Source: JACRBK01 sp964427955
GTDB lineage: Bacteria > Chloroflexota > Anaerolineae > Aggregatilineales > Aggregatilineaceae
NCBI GenBank assembly: GCA_964427955.1
Contig: CAYRWY010000125.1
Location: 1-13,693 of the forward strand
Direction of reading: 5' to 3'
DNA: 13,693 bases
Position 1 is the stretch's first letter. The number at the start of each line of letters is the position of its first letter. Both the position numbers and the translations under genes were made by a program. The notes under the pieces are model-generated. The model did not search any database and was not told the DNA's origin. It worked only from the letters and a program-made list of their open reading frames with translations. Positions 1-6,316 of this stretch are shown piece by piece.

Positions 1-403
1 GTGAGGTAAATCTCCCAGGCAAAAGTTTAGCTATTGGTGCAAGGATCAGTAGGAGTATACGGGGATGCCTGCTGCATGACCTCTGATCCGGGCGATAGCA
101 GCGCGGGACCGGTCAGAACCCCACCTCAGCGCACAGGTGTACGCCGTCGTTCGTCGGGTTCATCGCTGCCATCCTGGCCGTAGGGGTCTTGAGTGCCGGT
201 CGGCGGGATCATGGCCAATCCGAGCTTCGCGCCCATCTGGGATACGCCCCTATAAAAACCGGTTCGCCAACAGTGTCCACGAGTCAAGTCCTTCTCTCTT
301 TTTCTCCTTGAGATTCTCCGCGTGGAATCGCTTTTTTATTTTCGGGGTGGGACCGCTGGTGGGCGAAGAGCTGGGGCAAAGCGAAAAATGGGATTCAAAA
401 GTA

Positions 404-437
404 TGAGCCACGATCAGTGGTGCTTGATCCTGGCTCA
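404..437. repeat. Inverted repeat with 13-base arms
   Basis: The arms TGAGCCACGATCA (404-416) and TGATCCTGGCTCA (425-437) pair over 7 + 5 bp with a single C-C mismatch and an eight-base loop (GTGGTGCT). There is no T-run on either side, so it does not look like an intrinsic terminator. It could be an operator, the end of a small mobile element, or an RNA hairpin. The right arm happens to contain the universal 16S 5'-end sequence, which I regard as incidental. Confidence 0.7.
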
Positions 438-521
438 GGTGGAATATTCAGTTGTCAAAGTCGCTGAACACTCCTTTCCCAGTATGTGGGGAGCGGCGAG
501 GTGGCCGTCCCGATTAATTAC

Positions 522-550
522 ACTCTAGCACGACTCAGGATGAGAGTCAA
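522..550 (-). promoter_or_regulatory. Sigma70-like promoter reading left
   Basis: On the minus strand TTGACT (550-545) is followed after exactly 17 bases by TAGAGT (527-522). The -35 matches consensus at 5 of 6 positions, the -10 at 4 of 6. The start would lie near 515 and transcription would run towards position 1. No gene is visible downstream inside the window, so the target would be an untranslated RNA or a gene beyond the left edge. Confidence 0.4.
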
Positions 551-615
551 TCGAGTCGCGATTTGAGGGAACGCTTTTCACAGCAAATTCACGGAACGAC
601 AATGATTCCGGTGGA

Positions 616-1206
616 TCACGCGCCGTTCAGCCGCCGCACCCACTCGGCTTTGTCCACCTGGGGCGGCTGGTAGCGGGCGAACTGGTCGAGCAGCGCCGCC
701 GGTTGGTCGTCCACCAGGATCATGGCGCGGTGTTCCGGCTCGATGAACTGCTCCGCCGCCGTATGATCCAGAAACGCGATTAGCCGGTCATAATAGCCGC
801 TGACGTTGAGCAGGCCGCAGGGCTTGCTGTGCATCCCCAACTGCCCCCAGGTCCACACCTCGAACACTTCCTCCAGCGTCCCCAGCCCGCCCGGCAGCGC
901 GATGAACGCGTCGGACAGGTCCGCCATCGCCAGCTTGCGGTCGTGCATCGTCCCGACCACGCGCAGATCGGCCAGCCCGGTGAACGCCACCTCGCGATCC
1001 GCCAGGCTGCGCGGGATCACGCCGATCACCTCGCCACCCGCTTCAATCGCCGCGCGGGCGACCGTGCCCATCAATCCCACCGACGCGCCGCCATAGACCA
1101 CCCCCAGGCCGCGCTCCGCCAACAAGTGTCCCAAGGTGCGCGCGACGTCGCCGTATGCAGGCTGCGCACCAGGACTCGATCCACAAAATACGGCAATACG
1201 TTTCAA
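616..1206 (-). CDS. LOG-family protein (cytokinin riboside 5'-monophosphate phosphoribohydrolase type, TIGR00730)
   Basis: A 196-residue Rossmann-fold protein of the usual LOG length. Motifs in order: CGSS at residues 8-11, GGASVGLMG at 39-47 (nucleotide binding), MHDRK at 87-91 and PGGLGTLEE at 105-113; the Arg of MHDRK and the Glu of PGGxGTxEE form the family active site. Known members cleave nucleoside 5'-monophosphates to free base and ribose 5-phosphate in the cytosol; the bacterial role is often nucleotide salvage or unknown. I chose the TTG at 1206-1204 because the LOG fold begins right there (KRIAVFCGSS), a GGAG lies about 8 bases upstream, and it overlaps the TGA of the upstream gene (1205-1203). 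Longer starts would add about 44 residues read from the upstream gene's sequence. The overlap suggests translational coupling. Family is secure; substrate is inferred. Confidence 0.93.
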   Translation of the reverse strand: MKRIAVFCGSSPGAQPAYGDVARTLGHLLAERGLGVVYGGASVGLMGTVARAAIEAGGEVIGVIPRSLADREVAFTGLADLRVVGTMHDRKLAMADLSDAFIALPGGLGTLEEVFEVWTWGQLGMHSKPCGLLNVSGYYDRLIAFLDHTAAEQFIEPEHRAMILVDDQPAALLDQFARYQPPQVDKAEWVRRLNGA

Positions 1207-1658
1207 GGCTCCACTCCGAATAATTCCTGCGCAACCCGCCGGGCCGCTTTTTCTCCGGCGTGCTGCTTGATCAACCCTTCTTTCGCCGTCCCCCGCAGCC
1301 GGACGGCGATCCGGTCCGGGGACTGCTCGCTGATCCACACCGTCACGACGGCAGGATTCATGTTCAGCAGCCCGGCTTTGAGGACGCCGCGAATTTCGAC
1401 CGTCCCCGGCTCCTGCTGCACGCCGAGCAGCTTGCCCTGGCCGTTGAAGAAATTCGTGACCTGGGCCATGATCGCCGGGACCGTGCCCGCGACCTCGCCG
1501 GTCAGTTCGACGCTGTCATCCGGCATCCGGTTGGTTACCCACGCCGTACCGATCCGCGCCGCGATTTTTCCGCCCTTGACGCCCGCGGCTTGAGCGCCTT
1601 GCGCGCCCAGGGCCGCCAGTTCGTCGGCCAGCACCTGCTGATCATCTTTTTCGCCCAT
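1203..1658 (-). CDS. Conserved-looking hypothetical protein, about 151 residues
   Basis: I do not recognise this family. The product is soluble: no signal peptide or membrane segment. It opens with an acidic, Ala-rich helix (MGEKDDQQVLADELAALG) and continues with what looks like an alpha/beta fold containing several alternating hydrophobic strands (AVVTVWIS, RIAVRLRG) and a basic C-terminal helix. I prefer ATG at 1658 because AGGCGG lies eight bases upstream; a GTG three codons earlier (1667) is possible and would be almost leaderless if the TATTAT at 1678-1673 is the -10. It is the first gene of a two-gene unit with the LOG protein, whose TTG start overlaps this stop, so a shared function in nucleotide metabolism is conceivable but unproven. 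Confidence 0.75.
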   Translation of the reverse strand: MGEKDDQQVLADELAALGAQGAQAAGVKGGKIAARIGTAWVTNRMPDDSVELTGEVAGTVPAIMAQVTNFFNGQGKLLGVQQEPGTVEIRGVLKAGLLNMNPAVVTVWISEQSPDRIAVRLRGTAKEGLIKQHAGEKAARRVAQELFGVEP

Positions 1659-1667
1659 GACCTTCAC

Positions 1668-1679
1668 CGCCTATAATAG
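1668..1679. promoter_or_regulatory. Symmetric -10 element between divergent genes
   Basis: CTATAATAG (1671-1679) reads TATAAT on the plus strand (1672-1677) and TATTAT on the minus strand (1678-1673). It sits between the minus-strand gene starting at 1658 and the plus-strand gene starting at 1718, so it could serve both directions. No good -35 hexamer is visible at 16-18 bases for either. The same 11 bases CGCCTATAATA recur at 4170-4180 in the other divergent region. Confidence 0.45.
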
Positions 1680-1717
1680 CCACAGATCGTCCATGATCGT
1701 ACCCTGGCTGGGAGCTT

Positions 1718-2761
1718 ATGACCACCTCCAAATCGCGATCCGCCGTCGTGCCCGTGATGATCCTGATCTACATCGCCCTGGCGCTCACCCTGCTGGTGAT
1801 GCACGAGGAGGGACAGCATTTCGGACCGGGCTTCATCGAGTCCTGGCAGCTCCCGCTCCATCGGGACATCATGGCGCAGCGCGCGGGCAATCCCTGGCAG
1901 TACCGGGTGCTGGCTCCCTACGCCCAGGAAGGCGTGATCCGGCTGCTGGAACGGACCGGCGCGTCCTACGACGACTCGGCCAAAGCGGTCTTCATGGCGA
2001 CGCGCTATACCCAGACCTTCCTCATGTTCCTGCTGATGGGCTGGTACTACCGCCGCCTGGGCCTGACCACTCCCGGCCTGCTGCTGGGCATGATGATCCT
2101 GTTCTGGGGCTTCCCCTACTCCTATTTCGAGAGCAACCAGAGCTTCAACACCTACTACGACGTGATCTTTTACCTGCTGGCCGCGCTGGCGATCCTGTAC
2201 GGGCGCTATGGGGCCATCGTCCCGATCACGGCGGTGGCCGTCTTCAACCGCGAGACCAGCGGGCTGATCCCGATCATGCTGCTGTTCCACGGCATCACGC
2301 TGCGCCCCCGCCCCCGCATCGACTGGCCGGTCGTCCGGATCGCCCTGATCGCGCTGGCGGTCTTCGGCGCGGGCTACTGGTTCATCCGGCAGTTGTTCCC
2401 GCCCCAAACGCTGCTCTACCCCTTCGACTCGAAGCCGGGGATCGAGCTGCTGCGCTGGAACTTCAAGCGATCCGCCACCTGGGATCAGCTTCTCAAGACC
2501 ATCGGCTACCTGCCGCTGGTGGCGCTGATCTGGTCGAACCGCTTCCCGCGCGAGATGCGCGTTTTTTTCTGGGCCATCGTGCCCGCCTGGTTCGTGATCC
2601 ATTTTCTGAGCAGCAGCGTGGTCGAAACCCGGCTGTTTTTCGTGCCGCACATCGTGGTGTTGATCCCCGGCCTGCTGCTGATCGCCAGGGTAGCAGACCG
2701 CCCGGCAGACGGTGTAATTCCCCCTGTGCCGGCTCCCATCCCATCTGAGGACCAACGATGA
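1718..2761 (+). CDS. Multi-pass membrane protein, possibly GT-C-like
   Basis: A 347-residue integral membrane protein with about eight to nine hydrophobic segments, the first near residues 10-27 (VVPVMILIYIALALTLLVM), the last near 310-330 (VVLIPGLLLIARV), and a Pro-rich cytoplasmic-looking tail. Between the first two segments lies a hydrophilic loop with QYRVLAPYAQ; later conserved-looking motifs are ESNQSFNTYYDV and FNRETSG. Such RVLAP and NRET motifs occur in uncharacterised bacterial envelope proteins that resemble polyprenyl-linked GT-C glycosyltransferases, but I see no definite catalytic DxD, so function is not assigned. Start ATG is supported by GGGAG four bases upstream and by the TATAAT at 1672. 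Its TGA overlaps the ATG of the sulfotransferase remnant downstream (ATGA at 2758-2761), so the two once formed an operon. Confidence 0.85.
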   Translation: MTTSKSRSAVVPVMILIYIALALTLLVMHEEGQHFGPGFIESWQLPLHRDIMAQRAGNPWQYRVLAPYAQEGVIRLLERTGASYDDSAKAVFMATRYTQTFLMFLLMGWYYRRLGLTTPGLLLGMMILFWGFPYSYFESNQSFNTYYDVIFYLLAALAILYGRYGAIVPITAVAVFNRETSGLIPIMLLFHGITLRPRPRIDWPVVRIALIALAVFGAGYWFIRQLFPPQTLLYPFDSKPGIELLRWNFKRSATWDQLLKTIGYLPLVALIWSNRFPREMRVFFWAIVPAWFVIHFLSSSVVETRLFFVPHIVVLIPGLLLIARVADRPADGVIPPVPAPIPSEDQR

Positions 2762-3400
2762 CGACATCCGCCCGACCCGGCCCAGCCTACGACGCTGATC
2801 TTCCTGCACATGCCCAAAGCCGGGGGCAGCACCATGAACCGGAACTACGATCATGTCGACGTATGACCGCATCCCGCTCTTTCTGGCGCTGTCGGACGAG
2901 GAAAAACGGCGCATCAACTGTGTGAAAGGCCCGATCTTCTCCGGCATTCACCGCCACCTTCCGCAGCCCTGCACGTACATTACCTTGCTGCGCCGCGTAC
3001 CATCTCGCAGTATTACTACGACTTCGCGCGCAAGCGCCGTCTCGGCGAGTCGATCATCGATTGGACGATGGAAGAGTACCTGGACATCGCGCCCTTCCAT
3101 CCGACCTACCAGATCCGGCTGCTGGTCGCGGGCGTGATGGAGCATTACGACGAGACGCGGCTGGACGCGGGCTTTTTATGCCCGCCAGAACGTGGGGACC
3201 AAACGCGAGCGGCGCGGCCCGCTGTCGCCGGAGACGATCCGCAGATCGAGGAGCGGATCGCGCGGCAGAATGCCGACTTCCAGCGCGAGTGGGAACAATT
3301 GCGCCGGGCCAACCAGCGCTTCGAGCGATTCTGGCACCTGGCTGAACCGATCCGGGGTACGGCGCGTGTCACGCGTGCTCCCCCGGCGGCGCCAGGTCGG
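2758..3400 (+). pseudogene. Decayed sulfotransferase (Sulfotransfer_2-like, PAPS-dependent)
   Basis: Pieces of one sulfotransferase appear in order but in different frames. After ATG at 2758 the frame shifts before LIFLHMPKAGGSTMNR (from 2795), the family's PAPS-binding loop. The next piece runs from 2853 (INCVKGPIFSGIHRHLP, then CTYITLLR to about 2993). The frame changes again, and the expected DPVER that follows LLR is missing; ISQYYYDFARKRRLGES continues to DETRLDAG near 3172. A large central segment is then absent, FYARQNVGTKRERRGPLS resumes at 3174 in another frame, and a one-base loss near 3243 leads into IEERIARQNADFQ. Loss of the 3'-phosphate-binding DPxxR region and at least four frame changes make activity very unlikely. 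Intact relatives transfer sulfate to glycans or small molecules. Sequencing error could explain single shifts but not the deletions. Confidence 0.88.
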
Positions 3401-3415
3401 GGAGATGAGGAGAAA

Positions 3416-3520
3416 ATGCAGTGGGTTGTTTACGGGCACCGGGGCTGCGGCACGATTCTGATCGTCACGGCGCTGGTCCTCAACTTCTTGGCCGACGCCG
3501 CGCACTGGTCGCGATCTTGA
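3416..3520 (+). CDS. Possible 34-residue hydrophobic small protein
   Basis: ATG at 3416 is preceded by GAGGAG at a three-base spacing. The 34 codons include a hydrophobic stretch (TILIVTALVLNFLADAA) long enough to be one membrane helix. It lies just after the sulfotransferase remnant and is in frame with the remnant's last piece, so it may equally be neutral debris. No family recognised. Confidence 0.25.
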   Translation: MQWVVYGHRGCGTILIVTALVLNFLADAAHWSRS

Positions 3521-3538
3521 TGTTCCCAGCATAAAACA

Positions 3539-3558
3539 GGGCGCAGCTTGCTGCGCCC
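3539..3558 (-). terminator. Hairpin terminator for the 3594-4097 gene, also a repeat copy
   Basis: GGGCGCAG, loop CTTG, CTGCGCCC form a perfect 8 bp stem. Read on the minus strand it is followed by TGTTTTATG, the U-rich tail of an intrinsic terminator, about 35 bases beyond the stop at 3594. The plus-strand flank CCCCCCTACT resembles that at 6336-6341, so this is also a member of the GC-rich palindrome family seen at 6116, 6317 and 10737. Confidence 0.6.
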
Positions 3559-3593
3559 CCCTACTTTGACGTTTCCGCCGCGCCGCTTCTCCG

Positions 3594-4097
3594 CTACACC
3601 AGGTGATGCATGTTCACCACGCTGCGATACAGATAGAGCAGCGGCGCTTCCTGGACGATGGCCGCCTGGGGTTGGAACAGCGGGAAAATGTTGGCATGAG
3701 TCACGCCGATGAACTGCGCCCGGCTGGAGGCCATGAATTCCGAGACCAGCGAGTCTGACCCCATGTGATACCCCCCCTGAATCACGAAATGCGACGTGTA
3801 GCCCGCGATCTGCTCGATGCGCTGCATCAGGCCGGTTTCTTCCTGCGGCATTTCGTGGTCCAGGATGAAGGCGTGGCACTGGTCCTTACGGACGTAGAGT
3901 TCCGGCAGGCTGATGCTGGTCGCGGGATTGCCATAGTCCAGGCCGTAGAGGGTGACTTCCTTCAACGTGAACACCGCTTTCTGATCGTCGTTGACAAACG
4001 TCTGCAACTGGCCAATCACCTGGATTTTGCCGCTGGCCTGGAATCCCGGCGTGAGCACCGTGACGGACACCGACTTGGTCGTACCCTGCATCCCCAT
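3594..4097 (-). CDS. Hypothetical protein, 167 residues
   Basis: Not recognised. The protein has no signal peptide or clear membrane helix and looks mixed beta/alpha. It starts with short beta-type segments (SVSVTVLTPGF, KIQVIGQL), followed by an acidic middle (DHEMPQEETGLMQRIEQ) and a C-terminal half containing YTSHFVIQGGYHMG and an aromatic- and aliphatic-rich end (APLLYLYRSVVNMHHLV). AGGAG lies nine bases before ATG at 4097; a second ATG two codons in is an alternative. It stands alone on the minus strand, divergent from the FecR-phosphatase operon, with a terminator-like hairpin downstream, so it is probably monocistronic. Third-position GC preference agrees with its being a real gene. 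Confidence 0.72.
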   Translation of the reverse strand: MGMQGTTKSVSVTVLTPGFQASGKIQVIGQLQTFVNDDQKAVFTLKEVTLYGLDYGNPATSISLPELYVRKDQCHAFILDHEMPQEETGLMQRIEQIAGYTSHFVIQGGYHMGSDSLVSEFMASSRAQFIGVTHANIFPLFQPQAAIVQEAPLLYLYRSVVNMHHLV

Positions 4098-4169
4098 GAT
4101 CTTGACTCCTGTTCTGTCGAACGATAATTCCGCTGTTCATTGTACTCTAGATCGCGCCAGGACACACGA

Positions 4170-4183
4170 CGCCTATAATATAG
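4170..4183. promoter_or_regulatory. Symmetric -10 element upstream of the FecR operon
   Basis: CTATAATATAG (4173-4183) gives TATAAT on plus (4174-4179) and TATATT or TATTAT on minus. It lies 45 bases before the FecR-protein ATG and about 75 bases before the divergent gene at 4097. CGCCTATAATA (4170-4180) is identical to 1668-1678. No convincing -35 is visible at standard spacing. Confidence 0.45.
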
Positions 4184-4223
4184 GGGAACCGATAGCGTCC
4201 GGTACCAGCGAGGGAGACAAATC

Positions 4224-5318
4224 ATGTCGAAACTACTCCGATTCGTGGTCCTGTGTGCCCTGGGGCTGACCCTGCGCGCCGCGGGGCGGACTCCCCTGGA
4301 AGCCTCCGACGAGTACATCGCGTCGCTGGAGCCTGTGCAGGGGATCATCCAGGTCCAGACCGCCCAGGACGATCCGCAAGATGCGGCAAGCTGGCACGTG
4401 CTCACCGAGTCCGTGCCGGTCGCCGAAGGGGATCGCATCCGCACCGGGCGCGGCGGGCTGGCCTACCTGACCTTCTTCGAAGGCGTCGAAGTGGAGATTC
4501 GCGAGTCGTCGCTGGTCGTCGTCAGCACGCTGCTGCTGCCCACCGGCAGCGATCCGGTTTTCGACATCACCGTCGATGTGCTGGTCGGCAGCATGATTAC
4601 GGACATCGAAGCCGTGATGGATGCCGAGGATCGCTTCGAGGTCCACACGCCCGGCGCGACCTCGGTCGTGCGCGGGACGCGCTGGTGGACGGTTGTCACC
4701 CCCGTGGGCGAAGCCGTTTTCGCCGTCGAGCGCGGACAGGTGCTGGTGATTCCGCATCTCCGCCGCGAAGCAATGCCCACTCCCAGCGAAGCGACCACCG
4801 ACCAGCCCACGTCCGAAGCCCCGATGGCCGCTGCCGCGCCTGCCCCGACTGAGGCTGAACTGGCGCCCGGCATGGGCGTGCTGATGGACGCATCCGGCAC
4901 GCTGCTGGACACGGAAGAAGACGTTCAGTTTCCGGCGGCGGCGGTCGAAGGGCTGGTCAGCCTGCCGCTGCCCGGTCCCGGCTGCGGGGATGGGATCTGC
5001 GCCGCCGACGAAGTCACTGTCTGCCCGATTGACTGCCTGGATCGCCTCACGCTGCCCACGTGCGGCAATGGACTCTGTGAAACCGATCAGGGCGAGGATC
5101 TGCTGGTGTGCGCCTCGGACTGCGGCCCCTGGGCGGGGGATCGCTGCGGCGATGGAAAGTGCCAGGCCGACGAAAGCGGCCTGACTTGCGCCGCCGACTG
5201 CGCACCGGGCGATTATTTCGATCCGATCGCGCCGGACGAGTGCGGCAACGCGGTCTGTGATGCGACCGAAAGCACCCTGAACTGCCCGGCGGACTGCGCG
5301 AGCAGCGCAGGAGAGTAA
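4224..5318 (+). CDS. Secreted FecR-domain protein with four C-terminal Cys-rich repeats
   Basis: 364 residues. Residues 1-20 form a signal peptide (MSKLLRFVVLCALGLTLRAA). Residues about 36-175 are a FecR-type domain: an EGDRIRTGRGGLAYLTF motif at 68-84, then EIRESSLVVV and a strand-rich core ending in TPGATSVVRGTRW (142-154) and AVERGQVLV. A Pro/Thr/Ala linker (184-212) leads to four repeats at 254-271, 280-300, 308-326 and 340-358, each C-G-[DN]-[GA]-x-C, an acidic middle, then C-x2-D-C. The four cysteines per repeat suggest disulfide-bonded, perhaps metal-binding, extracellular modules like the CGNGxCExxE repeats of other secreted bacterial proteins. There is no cytoplasmic anti-sigma region, so this is not a classical FecR regulator. 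GGGAG sits seven bases before ATG. It shares an operon with the phosphatase, two bases downstream. Confidence 0.87.
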   Translation: MSKLLRFVVLCALGLTLRAAGRTPLEASDEYIASLEPVQGIIQVQTAQDDPQDAASWHVLTESVPVAEGDRIRTGRGGLAYLTFFEGVEVEIRESSLVVVSTLLLPTGSDPVFDITVDVLVGSMITDIEAVMDAEDRFEVHTPGATSVVRGTRWWTVVTPVGEAVFAVERGQVLVIPHLRREAMPTPSEATTDQPTSEAPMAAAAPAPTEAELAPGMGVLMDASGTLLDTEEDVQFPAAAVEGLVSLPLPGPGCGDGICAADEVTVCPIDCLDRLTLPTCGNGLCETDQGEDLLVCASDCGPWAGDRCGDGKCQADESGLTCAADCAPGDYFDPIAPDECGNAVCDATESTLNCPADCASSAGE

Positions 5319-5320
5319 TT

Positions 5321-6034
5321 ATGCCTGGAGATCGACGTCTCACCTGGGAAGGCTGCACCAATGTGCGCGACCTGGGCGGCTTGAAAACTCGCGAGGGCCG
5401 GGTGACGCGCTGGGGTGCCGTCGTCCGGTCGGATCATCCCGCGCGGCTCACCCCGGCGGGCTGGTCAGCCCTGTACGCGCACGGCGTCCGCACCATCCTC
5501 TCGCTGTACACCGCCGGTCACGTCGAGGTTATTCCTGACACGGCACCGCGCCCCACCGATCTCACCACACTGGAGATCCCGGTGGAGGATGTCGCCGCGA
5601 CCGGGTTCATCCAGCGGTATGGAACGTCGGATCTCTGGTGCACCCCCTTCTACTACCCCGATGCCCTGCGGCAGTGGCCGGATCTCCACGCGGCGGCGGT
5701 GCAAGCCGTCGCCCAGGCGCGGCCCGGTGGGGTCCTGATCCACTGCCAGCGCGGCGTGGATCGTACCGGCATCGTGGCGCTGCTGCTGCTGGCGCTGGCG
5801 GGCGTCACGCCGGAGGAGATTCTCGCCGACTACGCACTGAGCGTCGATCCCGAACGCGAGGCCATTCTCGCCCGCGAGCACACCACCACGCGCGAGGTCA
5901 TCCTCGGCACGCTGGCCGGACTCGACGTCGAAGCCTATCTGCGGTCAGGCGGGTTGAGCCAGGCGGATGTGGAGACCGCGCGAGCGCGGCTGCTGGAGGG
6001 TGTAACTTCAGCTAGAAATTTACCTCACCCCTGA
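5321..6034 (+). CDS. Tyrosine-protein phosphatase family protein (Y_phosphatase3 type)
   Basis: 237 residues. The N-terminal NVRDLGGLKTREGRVTRWG (14-32) followed by RSDHPARLTPAGW is the family signature, and the catalytic P-loop is HCQRGVDRTG at 141-150, with nucleophile Cys142 and phosphate-binding Arg148. Members dephosphorylate phosphotyrosine or phosphoinositides in vitro; natural substrates are usually unknown. No signal peptide, so cytosolic. ATG at 5321 follows the FecR-protein stop by two bases, with AGGAG (5309-5313) inside the upstream gene: a tight operon. The C-terminal residues LPHP and the TGA (6032-6034) come from the CCTCACCCCTGA start of a palindromic repeat, which suggests the original 3' end was altered by repeat insertion. 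Confidence 0.92.
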   Translation: MPGDRRLTWEGCTNVRDLGGLKTREGRVTRWGAVVRSDHPARLTPAGWSALYAHGVRTILSLYTAGHVEVIPDTAPRPTDLTTLEIPVEDVAATGFIQRYGTSDLWCTPFYYPDALRQWPDLHAAAVQAVAQARPGGVLIHCQRGVDRTGIVALLLLALAGVTPEEILADYALSVDPEREAILAREHTTTREVILGTLAGLDVEAYLRSGGLSQADVETARARLLEGVTSARNLPHP

Positions 6035-6060
6035 CCCTCTCCAAGCAAGTTGGAGAGGGG
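6023..6060. repeat. CTCACCCC-type palindromic repeat, copy 1
   Basis: CCTCACCCCTGA leads into CCCTCTCCAA (6035-6044), loop GCAAG, TTGGAGAGGG (6050-6059), a perfect 10 bp stem. It overlaps the last four codons and stop of the phosphatase gene. The same arm sequence recurs at 6189-6215, 6237-6267 and 10858-10889, and the GCAAG loop recurs at 6200-6204. Confidence 0.85.
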
Positions 6061-6115
6061 GCGGACCGGCATTGAGAACCGGGATTTTTGAGGGACAATT
6101 TTCATTTTTCAAAGC

Positions 6116-6137
6116 AGGGCGCAGCAAGCAGCGCCCT
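6116..6137. repeat. GC-rich palindrome, copy of the GGGCGC family
   Basis: AGGGCGC (6116-6122) and GCGCCCT (6131-6137) pair around AGCAAGCA. It is followed by TATGTGCGTCAATTT, which nearly recurs at 10794-10813, so the hairpin is probably part of a longer composite repeat. Confidence 0.7.
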
Positions 6138-6188
6138 ATGTGCGTCAATTTACTGATCCTTGCCTTGAACTCTAAACCCCACCCCCAG

Positions 6189-6215
6189 CCCCTCCCCAGG
6201 CAAGCTGGAGAGGGG
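6189..6215. repeat. CTCACCCC-type palindromic repeat, copy 2
   Basis: CCCCTCCCCAG (6189-6199), loop GCAAG, CTGGAGAGGGG (6205-6215). The stem has a single C-A mismatch that would be repaired if the left arm were CCCCTCTCCAG, as in other copies. It is preceded by CCCCACCCCCAGC, the degenerate outer part of the repeat. Confidence 0.8.
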
Positions 6216-6236
6216 GAGAAAACCGAGGCGCTGATG

Positions 6237-6280
6237 CCCCTCTCCATCGTTTTCTGATGGAGAGGGGTGAGGGGTGAGGC
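6237..6280. repeat. CTCACCCC-type palindromic repeat, copy 3, inverted outer arm
   Basis: CCCCTCTCCATC (6237-6248), loop GTTTTCT, GATGGAGAGGGG (6256-6267) make a perfect 12 bp stem. It is followed by TGAGGGGTGAGG, the reverse complement of the CCTCACCCCT outer arm, so copies 2 and 3 together bracket one composite element. Confidence 0.82.
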
Positions 6281-6316
6281 CGGTTTTTCCCTTTGAGAGG
6301 AGAGCAGACGCCTATT

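Larger units (their letters stand above)
1..615. other. Long intergenic region with no convincing gene
   Basis: No reading frame here has a good ribosome site together with a recognisable protein, and base composition is lower in GC than the flanking genes. Visible structures are an edge sequence GTGAGGTAAAT (1-11) that matches the reverse complement of 6018-6028, a possible bulged helix joining 56-64 to 247-254, an 8-9 bp stem between about 82-91 and 109-116, the inverted repeat at 404-437, and a leftward promoter-like pair at 522-550. The region may hold a small RNA or the leader of a gene to the left of the window. Neither can be shown from the sequence alone. Confidence 0.6.

Noticed and set aside
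126..236. Minus-strand frame of 36 codons (MGAKLGLAMIPPTGTQDPYG...)
   Set aside because: ATG at 236 and TGA at 126 are in frame, but there is no ribosome site and no recognised homology. It overlaps the possible RNA structure; too weak to call.
61..250. Named RNA such as 6S, SRP, RNase P or tmRNA
   Set aside because: Stem pairs exist, but I could not find the diagnostic core sequence of any of these.
424..439. 16S rRNA fragment
   Set aside because: The match is only 16 bases, the following sequence does not continue as 16S, and the match lies in one arm of an inverted repeat.
137..528. Two plus-strand frames in the left spacer
   Set aside because: Products are Arg/Ser/Trp-rich with no ribosome sites or family features, and the stretch has no coding-like codon pattern.
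1664..2947. Open frame of 427 codons on the minus strand
   Set aside because: It lies opposite the membrane protein gene; its Gln/His/Asp-rich product is typical of antisense translation of hydrophobic codons.
6023..6280. CRISPR array or tandem repeat
   Set aside because: Copies are palindromic, unevenly spaced and of varied length; there are no uniform spacers.
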